Of a stretch of DNA of 18,229 nucleotides, positions 1 to 6,682 are shown piece after piece. Numbering within the stretch: position 1 is the stretch's first letter; every line of letters begins with the position of its first letter. Source of the DNA: CAIWXH01 sp964555675 (GTDB taxonomy: Bacteria > Chloroflexota > Chloroflexia > Chloroflexales > Chloroflexaceae); NCBI GenBank assembly GCA_964555675.1, contig CAZKTU010000126.1, positions 1 to 18,229 of the forward strand. The letters run 5' to 3'. The notes below the pieces were generated by a model, which ran no database searches, had not been told where the DNA came from, and was given only the letters and a program-made list of their open reading frames with translations. The translations under genes were made by a program, and so were the position numbers.

Positions 1-1226
1 CTGAGAGGGGTGTTGTCCTGGCCGATCAGGTCGACCCCGCTGCCCGCCGGGCTCGCCGCGAAGGGCGCCGCGTGGAAGAAGCGCACGTCGGCCGTGGCCG
101 AGCCGACCGGCTCGGTGCGGTCGTCGATCAGCGTCTCGAGGGCCAGGGGGTAGGTGGTCGTGCCGGTGCCGATCACCACGACGGTGAGCCGCGCTCCGTC
201 GGCGATGCTGAGGCTCTGGGTCAGGGCGACCGTGCCGGTGATCTGGGTGCCCGCGACGACCTTGGCGTCGTAGATGCCCGGCGAGACGGTCTTATAGAGG
301 CTGACGCCCTTGTAGTTCAGGCTGCCGAAGATCTGGTTCGGGGCGCTGCCGAAGGTCGGGTCGAGGATGGGCGTCACCGTAGCGCTGCCCGTGGCGAACG
401 GCGCGGCGTGCACAATCCGCACCTGAGCATCGGCCCGCGGCGTGAAGGCCAGGGGCACGATGCCGGGGTCGCCGGTCGAGCCGTCGATGAGGGCCACCAG
501 GGTCACGATCGTCCCGGGAGCCAGCGGGATCGGGCCGGGGTCAAACAGTGGCGTGCCGGGGGCCAGCGATGACTCGACGCGCGTATCATAGGCGCCGGCC
601 TGCAAGGCCACGAAGGGCGTCCCGTTCCCGTAGGCCAGGTTGTCGGCCAACAGGGTGCTGTCGGCCTCGTTCACCACGTCGACCGCAGAGGTAGTCGGGC
701 CAGGGGGCAGCGGCGCCGCGTGGATGATCCGCACCAGGCCCTGGTTCGCGCTGAAGGTGGGCAGGGTGTCGGTGAAGGGGATCAGGTCGAAGGGGTAGGG
801 GTTGCTCGGGCCGGCGGGGCCCGTACCGGCCGCGATGACCGTGTAGTCGGTTCCGCCCTGGAGCGTAATATCCTCGCTGTAGGCGGGCAGGGCTGTGGGA
901 AGGTCGGCGGCGTCGAGGGCGCCGGCGAAGAGGCGGAAGGTGTGCGTGCCGCCCGGCAGGCTCACGTAGCCCAGGGTGCTGCTGATCGTGAAGCCCGACT
1001 TGATAATCACCGTCTGGCTGCCCTGGCCCACGGTCAGCGTCACGGTGCTGCTGGCCGTGTCGAACGGGGCGGCGTGGACAAAGGCGACGCGGGCGGGGAG
1101 CAGGCTGGCGCCCTGGGCCGGGTCGACCTCCTGCGCGGGGGGGGCCGCCTGGGCGGCGAAGACAAGGGTGAGTGACAGGGTGAGAACGAAGGCGAGCATG
1201 AGTCTAGTCTGCAGGGACTGACGCAT
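1..1226 (-). CDS. Exported DUF4397 repeat protein (3' end outside window)
   Basis: Only the first 408 codons are visible; the frame stays open to base 1, so the gene is cut by the window edge, not broken. The start ATG (1224-1226) has an AAAGGAG ribosome binding site about 6 nt upstream. Residues 1-28 form a Sec-type signal peptide (MRQSLQTRLM, hydrophobic stretch, then AQAAP). The mature part repeats a unit that begins with an HAAP motif at residues 51, 169, 273 and 385 (FVHAAPF, IIHAAPL, IVHAAPF, FFHAAPF). Each motif is followed by a beta-rich stretch and a 'GTYD/GTH'-like turn. This is the signature of DUF4397 domains, which are extracellular beta-sandwich repeats of unknown function. The protein is probably secreted or surface-exposed. 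It is transcribed divergently from the selenoprotein candidate at 1443. Domain assignment is confident; the biochemical role is unknown. Confidence 0.85.
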   Translation of the reverse strand, partial: MRQSLQTRLMLAFVLTLSLTLVFAAQAAPPAQEVDPAQGASLLPARVAFVHAAPFDTASSTVTLTVGQGSQTVIIKSGFTISSTLGYVSLPGGTHTFRLFAGALDAADLPTALPAYSEDITLQGGTDYTVIAAGTGPAGPSNPYPFDLIPFTDTLPTFSANQGLVRIIHAAPLPPGPTTSAVDVVNEADSTLLADNLAYGNGTPFVALQAGAYDTRVESSLAPGTPLFDPGPIPLAPGTIVTLVALIDGSTGDPGIVPLAFTPRADAQVRIVHAAPFATGSATVTPILDPTFGSAPNQIFGSLNYKGVSLYKTVSPGIYDAKVVAGTQITGTVALTQSLSIADGARLTVVVIGTGTTTYPLALETLIDDRTEPVGSATADVRFFHAAPFAASPAGSGVDLIGQDNTPL

Positions 1227-1298
1227 ACAGAGCTCCTTTGCACTCCTGCGCCGGACCGTGGGCCGCCCCCAGAAGGCGGCCGCCTCGGCGGCCTGAGC

Positions 1299-1307
1299 AG
1301 TCTACCA
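1299..1307 (-). promoter_or_regulatory. Possible extended -10 for the DUF4397 gene
   Basis: On the minus strand this reads TGGTAGACT, an extended -10 of the form TGnTAnnnT, directly preceded by a run of eight T. It lies about 70 nt before the start codon. No recognisable -35 is seen. The same 9-mer occurs before the PAS gene at 12287. Weak call. Confidence 0.3.
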
Positions 1308-1388
1308 AAAAAAATGCTGAGACGAATAGTGAATATTGTTACGAATCGGTTGAGGCAGCGGATGCATGCGGCCGGAACAGCCGAGCGG

Positions 1389-1394
1389 TATAAT
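1389..1394 (+). promoter_or_regulatory. -10 box (TATAAT) for the DsbA-like gene
   Basis: A perfect TATAAT lies 48 nt upstream of the GTG start at 1443, in a 216-bp divergent intergenic region that is locally AT-richer than the genes. No good -35 is seen at 16-18 bp spacing. The expected transcription start is near 1401, giving a leader of about 40 nt that contains the ribosome binding site. Confidence 0.45.
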
Positions 1395-1442
1395 GGCCCT
1401 GGGCCGGCCCACGGCCCGCACCACGCAGGAAAGGGAGCGCCC

Positions 1443-2192
1443 GTGAATCGTCCCACAACCGCGCTGTTTGCCGTCGCCGCCCTGCTGCTGACGGCATGCG
1501 GCGCCTACCAGCCGCCCGCGCCGCCGCGCTCGTCCGTCGAAGAGCGCCAGACCGCCGTGGCCCTCGAGGGCAGGCCCACCCTGGCCCCCGTAGCCCCTGG
1601 CCCCACCCGCACTCCGGGGCCGCCCCCGCCGAGCGTCGCCGAGGCCCTGAACATCACCGCCGATGACCCGCGCTCCATCGGCGACCCCAACGCCCCCGTG
1701 CTGATCATCGAGCTCACCGACTTCGAGTGACCGTTCTGCAAACAGTTCGTCCGTGAGACGAGACCACAGATCATCCAGCAGTTCGTCGACGCCGGCATCG
1801 CACGCTTCGTGGTGCGCGACTTCCCGCTGAGCGATATTCATCCCTCGGCCCTGCCCGCGGCCGTCGCCGCGCGCTGCGCAGCCGACCAGGGGCAGTTCTG
1901 GCCCATGTACGAGCGCCTCTTCGAGACCCACACCGTCGAGTGGGGCGGCGTGCCCAATCGCGACCGCGATGTCTTCGTCGAGTTCGCCGGCGAGCTCGGC
2001 CTCGAGACAGGGGCCTTCAGCGCCTGCCTCAACGACCCCGCCAACGAGCAGGCAGTCCTGGCCGAAAGCAACGCCGCCGCGCGCCTCGGCGTCAACTCGA
2101 CCCCCAACTTCTTCGTCAACGGCCAACTCCTCCGCGGGGCCCTTCCCTTCCGGGTCTTCGAGGACCTTATCCAGCAAGAGGCGGGCCGCTAA
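1443..2192 (+). CDS. DsbA-family thioredoxin lipoprotein, probable selenoprotein (UGA at codon 96)
   Basis: Translated through the in-frame UGA at 1728-1730, this is a continuous 249-residue DsbA/thioredoxin_4 family thiol-disulfide oxidoreductase. The GTG start is preceded by AGGAAAGGGAG. Residues 1-19 are a lipoprotein signal peptide ending in the lipobox LTAC (Cys19), so the protein should be anchored outside the membrane. A Pro-rich linker (about 22-75) leads to the catalytic domain. The active site reads DFE-UGA-PFCKQF: the family normally has Cys-Pro-X-Cys here, so UGA falls exactly on the first, nucleophilic cysteine. Cys99 is the resolving residue. The cis-proline motif NSTPNFF (Pro221) is intact, as are the helical insert and the C-terminal helix. 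Downstream coding shows no further damage. Two other cysteines (145, 195) lie in the insert. Insertion of Sec would give a U-P-F-C selenenylsulfide centre. A recent Cys-to-stop mutation is the main alternative; automatic annotation would probably truncate the gene or call it a pseudogene. Confidence 0.78.
1728..1730 (+). other. In-frame UGA at the catalytic cysteine position (putative Sec codon)
   Basis: This UGA is one base away from the cysteine codons UGC/UGU and sits at the first position of the C-P-F-C motif. Homology to the family continues in the same frame on both sides. UGA acts as a true stop in neighbouring genes (3694-3696, 5824-5826), so any read-through must be specific to this context. 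Confidence 0.72.
1735..1770 (+). promoter_or_regulatory. Candidate bacterial SECIS element
   Basis: The apical helix pairs TCGTC (1747-1751) with GACGA (1757-1761), extended by one U-G pair (1746 with 1762), and closes the 5-nt loop CGTGA (1752-1756). The loop carries G at its second position followed by U, and starts 21 nt after the UGA. Known bacterial SECIS elements lie just downstream of the UGA inside the reading frame, with an apical loop about 16-37 nt away and a GU near the loop's 5' side. A second helix is possible below an internal loop: TCTG (1735-1738) with CAGA (1767-1770). The codons covering the hairpin include CGT, AGA and CCA, which are uncommon in this GC-rich window. That fits selection on the RNA shape. 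Paired by eye, not by energy calculation. Confidence 0.55.
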
Positions 2193-2215
2193 GTGCTCGC
2201 ACGCCGTTAGGAGGG

Positions 2216-2233
2216 AAAAGAGGTTTGGCCTCT
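2216..2233 (-). terminator. Weak intrinsic terminator after the ferredoxin gene
   Basis: On the minus strand AGAGG-CCAAA-CCTCT forms a 5-bp hairpin followed directly by TTTT, about 33 nt beyond the ferredoxin stop. The stem is short, so the call is tentative. The same region lies just after the DsbA-like gene on the other strand but has no T-run in that direction. Confidence 0.3.
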
Positions 2234-2265
2234 CCGCGCCCCTCTCGACGCCGCGCTCGCAGGAG

Positions 2266-2637
2266 CTACCCCTTTAGCTCCTCGAGCGGATAAAAGACCG
2301 CCTCGGGCGTCACGACGGGCTCGAGCGCCGGGCCGGTGTCGGTCCAGCCCTGGTTTTCCTTGGTCATCACGACCTCGGCGATGCTGATATCATGGTCGCA
2401 GACGATCTGGCACGAGAGACGGTACTGCCCGATCAGCTCGCGCTCGGTCAGCTTGTCGTACTCGGCGCGGGTCATGGTCGTCGGCTCGCCCGAGGCGAAA
2501 CTGACGCGGCAGGTGGTACAGCGGGCGTTGCCGCCGCAGCGATGGCCGATCTCAACCCCCGCCTCCTCGATCGCCAGCGCAAGGCGCTTCCCCTCGGCAA
2601 CCTCAACCGTCGTCCCGGCCACAGTCAGCTTGGGCAT
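2266..2637 (-). CDS. [2Fe-2S] ferredoxin, plant/adrenodoxin-type fold
   Basis: A 123-residue electron carrier. The cluster motif is C-x5-C-x2-C (Cys34, Cys40, Cys43, in HRCGGNARCTTC) with the fourth ligand in the RLSCQ segment at Cys76; an extra cysteine follows at 80. It starts MPKLTVAG and runs through a typical beta-grasp pattern. An in-frame ATG exists 12 nt upstream (2649), but GGAG (inside that extension) lies 6 nt before the ATG at 2637, so 2637 is preferred. The C-terminal tail of about 40 residues beyond the last cysteine is longer than in minimal ferredoxins. The redox partner cannot be read from the neighbours. It converges with the DsbA-like gene. Confidence 0.9.
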   Translation of the reverse strand: MPKLTVAGTTVEVAEGKRLALAIEEAGVEIGHRCGGNARCTTCRVSFASGEPTTMTRAEYDKLTERELIGQYRLSCQIVCDHDISIAEVVMTKENQGWTDTGPALEPVVTPEAVFYPLEELKG

Positions 2638-2728
2638 CGCGAACTCCATTCATACTAGACTATGTTACAAGGCGCCACACAGCGGGCGCGGGCACGGGCC
2701 GTCTCTCGCAGGCGTCCTGTGCCGCGCC

Positions 2729-2786
2729 TCAACGTACCGTAGGTCAGTCGATCCAGCTTGAACATGAGGGGCCTTTTCAACGTACC
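2729..2786 (+). repeat. Paired direct repeat TCAACGTACC
   Basis: TCAACGTACC occurs at 2729-2738 and again at 2777-2786, start to start 48 bp. Both copies lie upstream of the ABC/two-component operon promoter, where a response regulator could bind. Identity to a known binding site is not claimed. Confidence 0.4.
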
Positions 2787-2862
2787 ACAGCCCACACAGC
2801 GCGTCAACGCGCCCCGACTGCTCATATGACCTTCGGCACCTCGGACGCACGACCTTCGTGAC

Positions 2863-2891
2863 TTCACGCTGCCCGGCCAGGCGAGTATCCT
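2863..2891 (+). promoter_or_regulatory. Promoter of the ABC exporter/two-component operon
   Basis: TTCACG (2863-2868) and TATCCT (2886-2891) are separated by 17 bp; each matches 4 of 6 sigma-70 consensus positions. The expected start point is near 2898, about 25 nt before the ATG at 2923, whose ribosome binding site is GGAGGA at 2911-2916. Confidence 0.45.
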
Positions 2892-2922
2892 GAGGCTGTA
2901 GGCAACACACGGAGGATCGCAC

Positions 2923-3696
2923 ATGCACGAGACAATCATCAGCCTCGAAGCGCTCACGGTGCGTTATGGCGCGCACACAGCCGTCGACTCACTCAGCTTG
3001 AGCGTGCGACGCGGCGAGGTCTTCGCCATCCTGGGGCCGAACGGCGCCGGCAAGTCCAGCGCCCTGGCCTGCATCGAAGGGCTGCGCCAGCCCAGCGCCG
3101 GCCGGGTCCTGGTGGCCGGCCGCGACGTGGCCCACGAGCCGGCCGCCGTCAAAGCCCTGCTCGGTGTGCAGCTCCAGACGAGCGCCCTCTTCGTCGAGCT
3201 GCGGGCCCTCGAGCTGCTCAGGCTCTTTGCGGCCCTGTACGACCGCTACCCCACCAGGGCCGAGGCCCGCGCCGCCCTCGCGCGCTTCGGCCTGGCCGAC
3301 AAGGCCGAGTCCCGCCCCGGGCAGCTCTCGGGCGGCCAGCAGCAGCGCCTGGCCCTGGCCCTGGCCCTCGTCAACGACCCGCTGGTCGTCCTGCTCGACG
3401 AGCCGACCGCCGGCCTCGACCCCCAGGCCCGGCGCGGGCTCTGGGGCCTGATCGGTCGCCTGCGCGAGGAGGGCCGCACGGTCGTCCTCACCACCCACAG
3501 CATGGAGGAGGCCCAGGAGCTGGCCGACCGCGTCGCGATCATCGCCGACGGGCGCCTGCTGGCCCTCGGCGCGCCTGCCGAGCTGATCGCGCGCCACGCG
3601 CCGCCCCTGCCGCCCGCCGAGGCGGCCCGCCGCGGCCCCAACCTTGAGGATGTCTTTCTCGCCCTCACGGGCCGCGGCCTGGCCTGGGCCGACTGA
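2923..3696 (+). CDS. ABC transporter ATP-binding protein (ABC-2 exporter type)
   Basis: A 257-residue nucleotide-binding subunit that powers the membrane protein encoded next. Visible motifs in order: Walker A GPNGAGKS (38-45), Q-loop near Gln83, signature LSGGQ (135-139), Walker B VVLLDE (155-160), D-loop GLDP and the switch histidine His192 in TTHSMEE. The C-terminal ending PNLEDVFLALTGRGL is typical of the CcmA/DrrA/NatA-like branch that pairs with ABC-2 permeases for drug, lipid or peptide export. GGAGGA precedes the ATG by 6 nt. It is the first gene of a four-gene cluster with the permease, kinase and regulator on the same strand. The substrate cannot be inferred. Confidence 0.94.
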   Translation: MHETIISLEALTVRYGAHTAVDSLSLSVRRGEVFAILGPNGAGKSSALACIEGLRQPSAGRVLVAGRDVAHEPAAVKALLGVQLQTSALFVELRALELLRLFAALYDRYPTRAEARAALARFGLADKAESRPGQLSGGQQQRLALALALVNDPLVVLLDEPTAGLDPQARRGLWGLIGRLREEGRTVVLTTHSMEEAQELADRVAIIADGRLLALGAPAELIARHAPPLPPAEAARRGPNLEDVFLALTGRGLAWAD

Positions 3697-3753
3697 GCGC
3701 GCCGGCCTCACGAGGGCCAAGCCCTGGACCGCGATCAGAAAAGGAGAACGCTC

Positions 3754-4503
3754 ATGCGTCGCATACTGACCCTCAGCAGGATGATCATGCTGATCAACCT
3801 GCGCAACGGCACCGCCATGTTCTGGAACTTCGCCTTCCCCCTCGGGCTGCTCACCATCTACGGCTTCGTCTTCGGCGAGCAGGGCGGCGGGGCGACCAAT
3901 GTGATCGCCTGGCTCGCTGTAGGCGTCGTGACGCTCAATATGATGTCCGGCGGCCTCGTGGGCGACTCGGCCTGGCTGACCGCGATGCGCGAGCAGGGGA
4001 TCCTGCAGCGCGTGCGAGCCACCCCCCTGCCGCCCTGGGCCCTGGTGACGGCCTACCTGCTGGTGCGGCTGAGCCTGAGCATCGCCCAGAGTATCGCCAT
4101 CCTGACCCTGGCCACCCTGGCCTTCGGGGCCCAGTTTACATGGGCGGGGCTGGCCGGCGCCTTCGGCGCGGGCCTCCTCGGCGCCACGGTCTTCATCGCC
4201 CTGGGGCAGGCCATCGCCGCAGTCGCGCCAAGTGCCAGCGCCGCCATGGCCATCGCCCAGAGCCTGTCCTTCCCGCTGATGTTCATCAGCAATCTGTTCT
4301 TGCCGGCCGAGCAGCTGCCGGGCTGGCTCGAGGCCCTGAGCCGCTGGACGCCGGCCTACGCCCTGGTCGATGTCATGCGGCCCCTGCTCGTGCCGGCCCC
4401 CGCCGCCCAGGCCCTCTGGCTCAACCTGGCCCTGCTCATCGTCTACGGTGTCGCCGGGCTGAGCATCGCCGCCCGCTGCTTTCGCTGGGAGCCGCGGCGC
4501 TAG
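3754..4503 (+). CDS. ABC-2 type transporter permease
   Basis: A 249-residue integral membrane protein with about six hydrophobic segments (near residues 22-40, 51-70, 97-120, 130-160, 165-185 and 219-240). The central stretch MREQGILQRVRATPLPPW is the cytoplasmic coupling region conserved in ABC-2 permeases, and SNLFLPAEQLPGWL precedes the last loop as in that family. AAGGAG lies 7 nt before the ATG. It follows the ATPase gene by 57 nt and should form the exporter with it. The last codon and stop overlap the 31-bp dispersed hairpin element at 4497-4527. Confidence 0.92.
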   Translation: MRRILTLSRMIMLINLRNGTAMFWNFAFPLGLLTIYGFVFGEQGGGATNVIAWLAVGVVTLNMMSGGLVGDSAWLTAMREQGILQRVRATPLPPWALVTAYLLVRLSLSIAQSIAILTLATLAFGAQFTWAGLAGAFGAGLLGATVFIALGQAIAAVAPSASAAMAIAQSLSFPLMFISNLFLPAEQLPGWLEALSRWTPAYALVDVMRPLLVPAPAAQALWLNLALLIVYGVAGLSIAARCFRWEPRR

Positions 4504-4527
4504 GGTACAAACAGCCCAGCTGTTTGG
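4497..4527 (+). repeat. Stop-codon-spanning hairpin element, copy 1
   Basis: This begins with the last codon and TAG of the permease gene and contains an 8-bp perfect stem CAAACAGC-CCA-GCTGTTTG. It matches 18134-18164 at 27 of 31 positions, again placed across a TAG stop. There is no T-run after the stem, so it is not a classical terminator. A small dispersed intergenic repeat or an RNA 3'-end or processing structure would fit. Confidence 0.6.
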
Positions 4528-4540
4528 CCATGGAAGGGCC

Positions 4541-4560
4541 GGGGAGGTGAAGCCCTCCCC
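4541..4560 (+). other. GC-rich hairpin before the kinase gene
   Basis: GGGGAGG (4541-4547) pairs with CCTCCCC (4554-4560) around a 6-nt loop, between the permease stop and the kinase start. It contains the only purine-rich ribosome-binding-like run upstream of the kinase, so folding could hide it. It could also lower kinase expression relative to the transporter. Confidence 0.4.
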
Positions 4561-4575
4561 GCGCCCCACCGCAAG

Positions 4576-5826
4576 ATGGACAAGGGCATGAGCGAAAACG
4601 ACAACTATCCGAGCGTGAGCAGGCCGGGCTCCGGCATCGTCGAGCGGCTGAACTTCGTCTGGGCGGCGGTCTTCTACCTCACGCTCATCGTCGGCGTCAG
4701 CAGCGCCGTGGGCGATCGGCCCGACCTGCTGCGCAGCTGGGCGGGCGCCGGCACTATTGGGCTGGCGCTCCTCAGCCTGACCCTCTTCCAGACGCTCTAC
4801 CTGCCCTTCTTTCGCTTCGAGCGGGGCGCCTGGCCCATGCCGCCCGCCCGGGCCGCGCTCTACTTCAGTGCGCAGTTCCTCACGCTGGCCTTGCTCTTCG
4901 CCCTCGACCGCAACTTCCTGGGGCTCGGCTTCGCCCTGCTGGGGCAGACCATGGGCGCGCTGCATGCACGCCGGTGGCCGCTCCCGCTCATCGTGTTCGC
5001 GCTGCTGACGGGGTGGCCGATCGGGCTCTACGACGATCTCAGCCCCAGGACGCCCCTCGACCTGATCGGCTACTTCTTCCTCGTCGGCATCTTTGTCGTG
5101 CTCGGGCTGCTCATGGCCGGCCTCTTCGAGCAGCGCTACCGCCTCACCCATCTCGTCGGCGAGCTGCGCCAGGCCAAGGCCGCCGCCGAGGCGAGCGCCG
5201 CCCAGCAGGAGGAGTTGGCCGTCCTGCGCGAGCGCACGCGCCTGGCCCGCGAGATGCACGACAGCCTCGGCCACGCCCTCGTCCTGGTGAACGTCAAGCT
5301 CGAGGCGGCCCAGCGCCTCTACCGGGTCGCGCCCGAGCGTGGCGACGCCGAGCTAGAGGCCGTGCGCGGGCTGGTGCGCGAGACCATGGCCGGCCTGCGC
5401 CACTCGCTCCACGACCTGCGCGCCCCTGTCGCCCCATTCCACGACCTGCCGGCCGGGCTGCGACGCCTGTGCGCCGAAGTGAGCGCCAGAAGCGGCCTGA
5501 GCGTTGTCGCGCGCTGCGACGAGGCCCCGCCGCCAGCCCTGGCCGAGCCCCTCTGGTGGATTGCGCGCGAGGCCCTGGCCAATATCGAGCGCCACGCGCG
5601 GGCCAGCCACGCCGCAGTCGAGCTCAGGCGCGACGGACAGGGCTGGCTGCTGCTCGTGTCTGATGACGGTGTGGGCGTGCGGCAGACCGACCTGAGGCGG
5701 CCCGGCCACTTCGGCCTCCTGGGCATGCGCGAGCGGGCCGAGGCCGTGGGCGGCAGCCTGGCCGTCAGGCGCAACCCCTCCGGGGGCACCCTGGTCGAGG
5801 CTTACCTGCCGGCCTCAATGGTATGA
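4576..5826 (+). CDS. Membrane sensor histidine kinase, HisKA_3 (NarL-type) family
   Basis: A 416-residue kinase. The N-terminal half has about six membrane segments (roughly residues 28-45, 60-76, 92-110, 115-130, 136-150 and 163-184) with little extracellular sequence, so the signal is probably sensed in or at the membrane. A short coiled coil (190-215) leads to the dimerisation domain with phosphoacceptor His228 in LAREMHDSLGH. The HATPase domain shows the N box REALANIERHA (Asn336), G1 box DDGVG (364-368) and G2 GLLGMRERAE. The ATG at 4576 has no nearby ribosome binding site; the ATG at 4588 has AAGGG very close, so the true start is uncertain by four codons. It ends 1 nt before the response regulator ATG, implying coupled translation. 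It probably controls the adjacent exporter. Confidence 0.93.
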   Translation: MDKGMSENDNYPSVSRPGSGIVERLNFVWAAVFYLTLIVGVSSAVGDRPDLLRSWAGAGTIGLALLSLTLFQTLYLPFFRFERGAWPMPPARAALYFSAQFLTLALLFALDRNFLGLGFALLGQTMGALHARRWPLPLIVFALLTGWPIGLYDDLSPRTPLDLIGYFFLVGIFVVLGLLMAGLFEQRYRLTHLVGELRQAKAAAEASAAQQEELAVLRERTRLAREMHDSLGHALVLVNVKLEAAQRLYRVAPERGDAELEAVRGLVRETMAGLRHSLHDLRAPVAPFHDLPAGLRRLCAEVSARSGLSVVARCDEAPPPALAEPLWWIAREALANIERHARASHAAVELRRDGQGWLLLVSDDGVGVRQTDLRRPGHFGLLGMRERAEAVGGSLAVRRNPSGGTLVEAYLPASMV

Positions 5827-5827
5827 T

Positions 5828-6505
5828 ATGTCTATGGCTGAGATCACTGTCCTGATCGCCGAAGACCAGACCCTGATGCGCGAGGGGTTGCGCACCATCC
5901 TCGAGCTCGAGGAGGGCTTCTCTGTGGCGGGCGCCGCCGCCGACGGCGAAGAGGCCCTGGCCCTCGCCCTCAGGCTGCGCCCCGCGATCGTGCTGATGGA
6001 CGTGCAGATGCCGCGCCTCGACGGGGTCCAGGCCACGGCCCGCATCACGGCCGCCCTGCCCGAGGTGCGGGTGATCATCCTGACCACCTTCGACTACGAC
6101 GAGTACGTCTTCGACGGGCTCAAGGCCGGGGCCCGCGGCTACCTGCTCAAGGACACGCCCGCGGCCGAGCTCCTCGCCACGATCCGGCGGGTCCACGCCG
6201 GCGAGAGCATCGTGCAGCCCAGCGTTGCCACGCGCCTGATCGCCGAGTTCAGCCGGGCCCGCGGTACGAGCCCCCAGGCCGCAGACACGCCTCCCGCCGC
6301 CCCACTTGACTACGAGCCTCTCTCCGAGCGCGAGCTCGACGTGCTGCGCCTGCTGGCCGACGGCCTCAGCAACCGCGAGATCGGGCAGCGTCTCGCCCTG
6401 GCCGAGGGCACGGTGAAGAACTACGTCTCGAGCATCCTCGACAAACTCCACGCCGCCAATCGCACCCAGGCGGCCCGCCTCGCCCGCGAGCAGGGACTGA
6501 TTTAG
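5828..6505 (+). CDS. NarL/LuxR-family response regulator
   Basis: A 225-residue DNA-binding regulator. The receiver domain (about 5-122) carries acidic pocket residues Glu12-Asp13, phosphoacceptor Asp58 in LMDVQMPRLDG, Thr86/87 and Lys108 in YLLKDT. A Pro/Ala-rich linker (143-162) is followed by the LuxR-type helix-turn-helix (about 166-222), with LSERELDVLRLLADGLSNREI and TVKNYVSSILDKL. It starts 1 nt after the kinase stop; a second ATG lies two codons further on. It is the cognate partner of the kinase and a candidate activator of the ABC operon promoter. Confidence 0.95.
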   Translation: MSMAEITVLIAEDQTLMREGLRTILELEEGFSVAGAAADGEEALALALRLRPAIVLMDVQMPRLDGVQATARITAALPEVRVIILTTFDYDEYVFDGLKAGARGYLLKDTPAAELLATIRRVHAGESIVQPSVATRLIAEFSRARGTSPQAADTPPAAPLDYEPLSERELDVLRLLADGLSNREIGQRLALAEGTVKNYVSSILDKLHAANRTQAARLAREQGLI

Positions 6506-6617
6506 CCACGCTTCGCGACCCCTGCGCACGCACACTCCTTGCCCCCACTCGCCGCAATACCCTGCACACATTGCCGCAGAAGCCTATACGCTTATGTATC
6601 AAATGAAAGATAATATG

Positions 6618-6646
6618 TGATCAATGAGATCTCAAATATTATGAGA
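6618..6646. promoter_or_regulatory. Palindrome cluster, possible operator
   Basis: TGATCA (6618-6623) is followed by the perfect 10-bp palindrome TGAGATCTCA (6625-6634). A third half-site TGAGA (6642-6646) makes a second inverted repeat TCTCA-7-TGAGA. All of this lies just upstream of the predicted -35. The layout suits binding of a dimeric regulator or recombinase. No known motif is recognised. Confidence 0.4.
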
Positions 6647-6653
6647 CCTGAAC

Positions 6654-6682
6654 TAGAAATGTTGCGTACTTTTTGCTATAAT
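6654..6682 (+). promoter_or_regulatory. Promoter upstream of the tyrosine recombinase
   Basis: TAGAAA (6654-6659) and a perfect TATAAT (6677-6682) are spaced 17 bp. The -10 is bracketed by an inverted repeat, TTGCGT (6662-6667) and ACGCAA (6686-6691), and a second ACGCAA follows at 6693-6698. This arrangement suggests an operator overlapping the promoter. Confidence 0.5.

Larger units (their letters stand above)
2638..2922. other. Divergent intergenic region between ferredoxin and ABC operon
   Basis: There is no convincing gene in these 285 bp. The region holds the upstream sequence of both divergent units, a pair of 10-bp direct repeats and a plausible promoter for the ABC operon; the latter two are listed separately. 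Short open frames here lack ribosome binding sites and recognisable products. Confidence 0.6.

Noticed and set aside
1728..1730. UGA read as tryptophan or glycine by a variant genetic code.
   Set aside because: UGA terminates the ABC ATPase and the histidine kinase genes at the expected family lengths, and the family residue here is Cys, not Trp or Gly.
1302..2177. A 291-codon open frame antisense to the DsbA-like gene, which could suggest the plus-strand UGA is a true stop in non-coding DNA.
   Set aside because: Its product is low-complexity Gly/Ala/Asp-rich with no recognisable domain. The plus strand carries clear DsbA motifs (lipobox, PFC, cis-Pro) across the same interval.
1809..2192. 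A separate short gene starting at the GTG at 1809.
   Set aside because: It would begin in the middle of the thioredoxin fold, has no ribosome binding site and is in frame with the upstream half; it is the second part of one gene.
2989..5274. A 761-codon open frame antisense to the ABC transporter and kinase genes.
   Set aside because: It is a high-GC shadow frame, repetitive in Gly/Glu/Gln/Ala, opposite three genes with complete family motifs.
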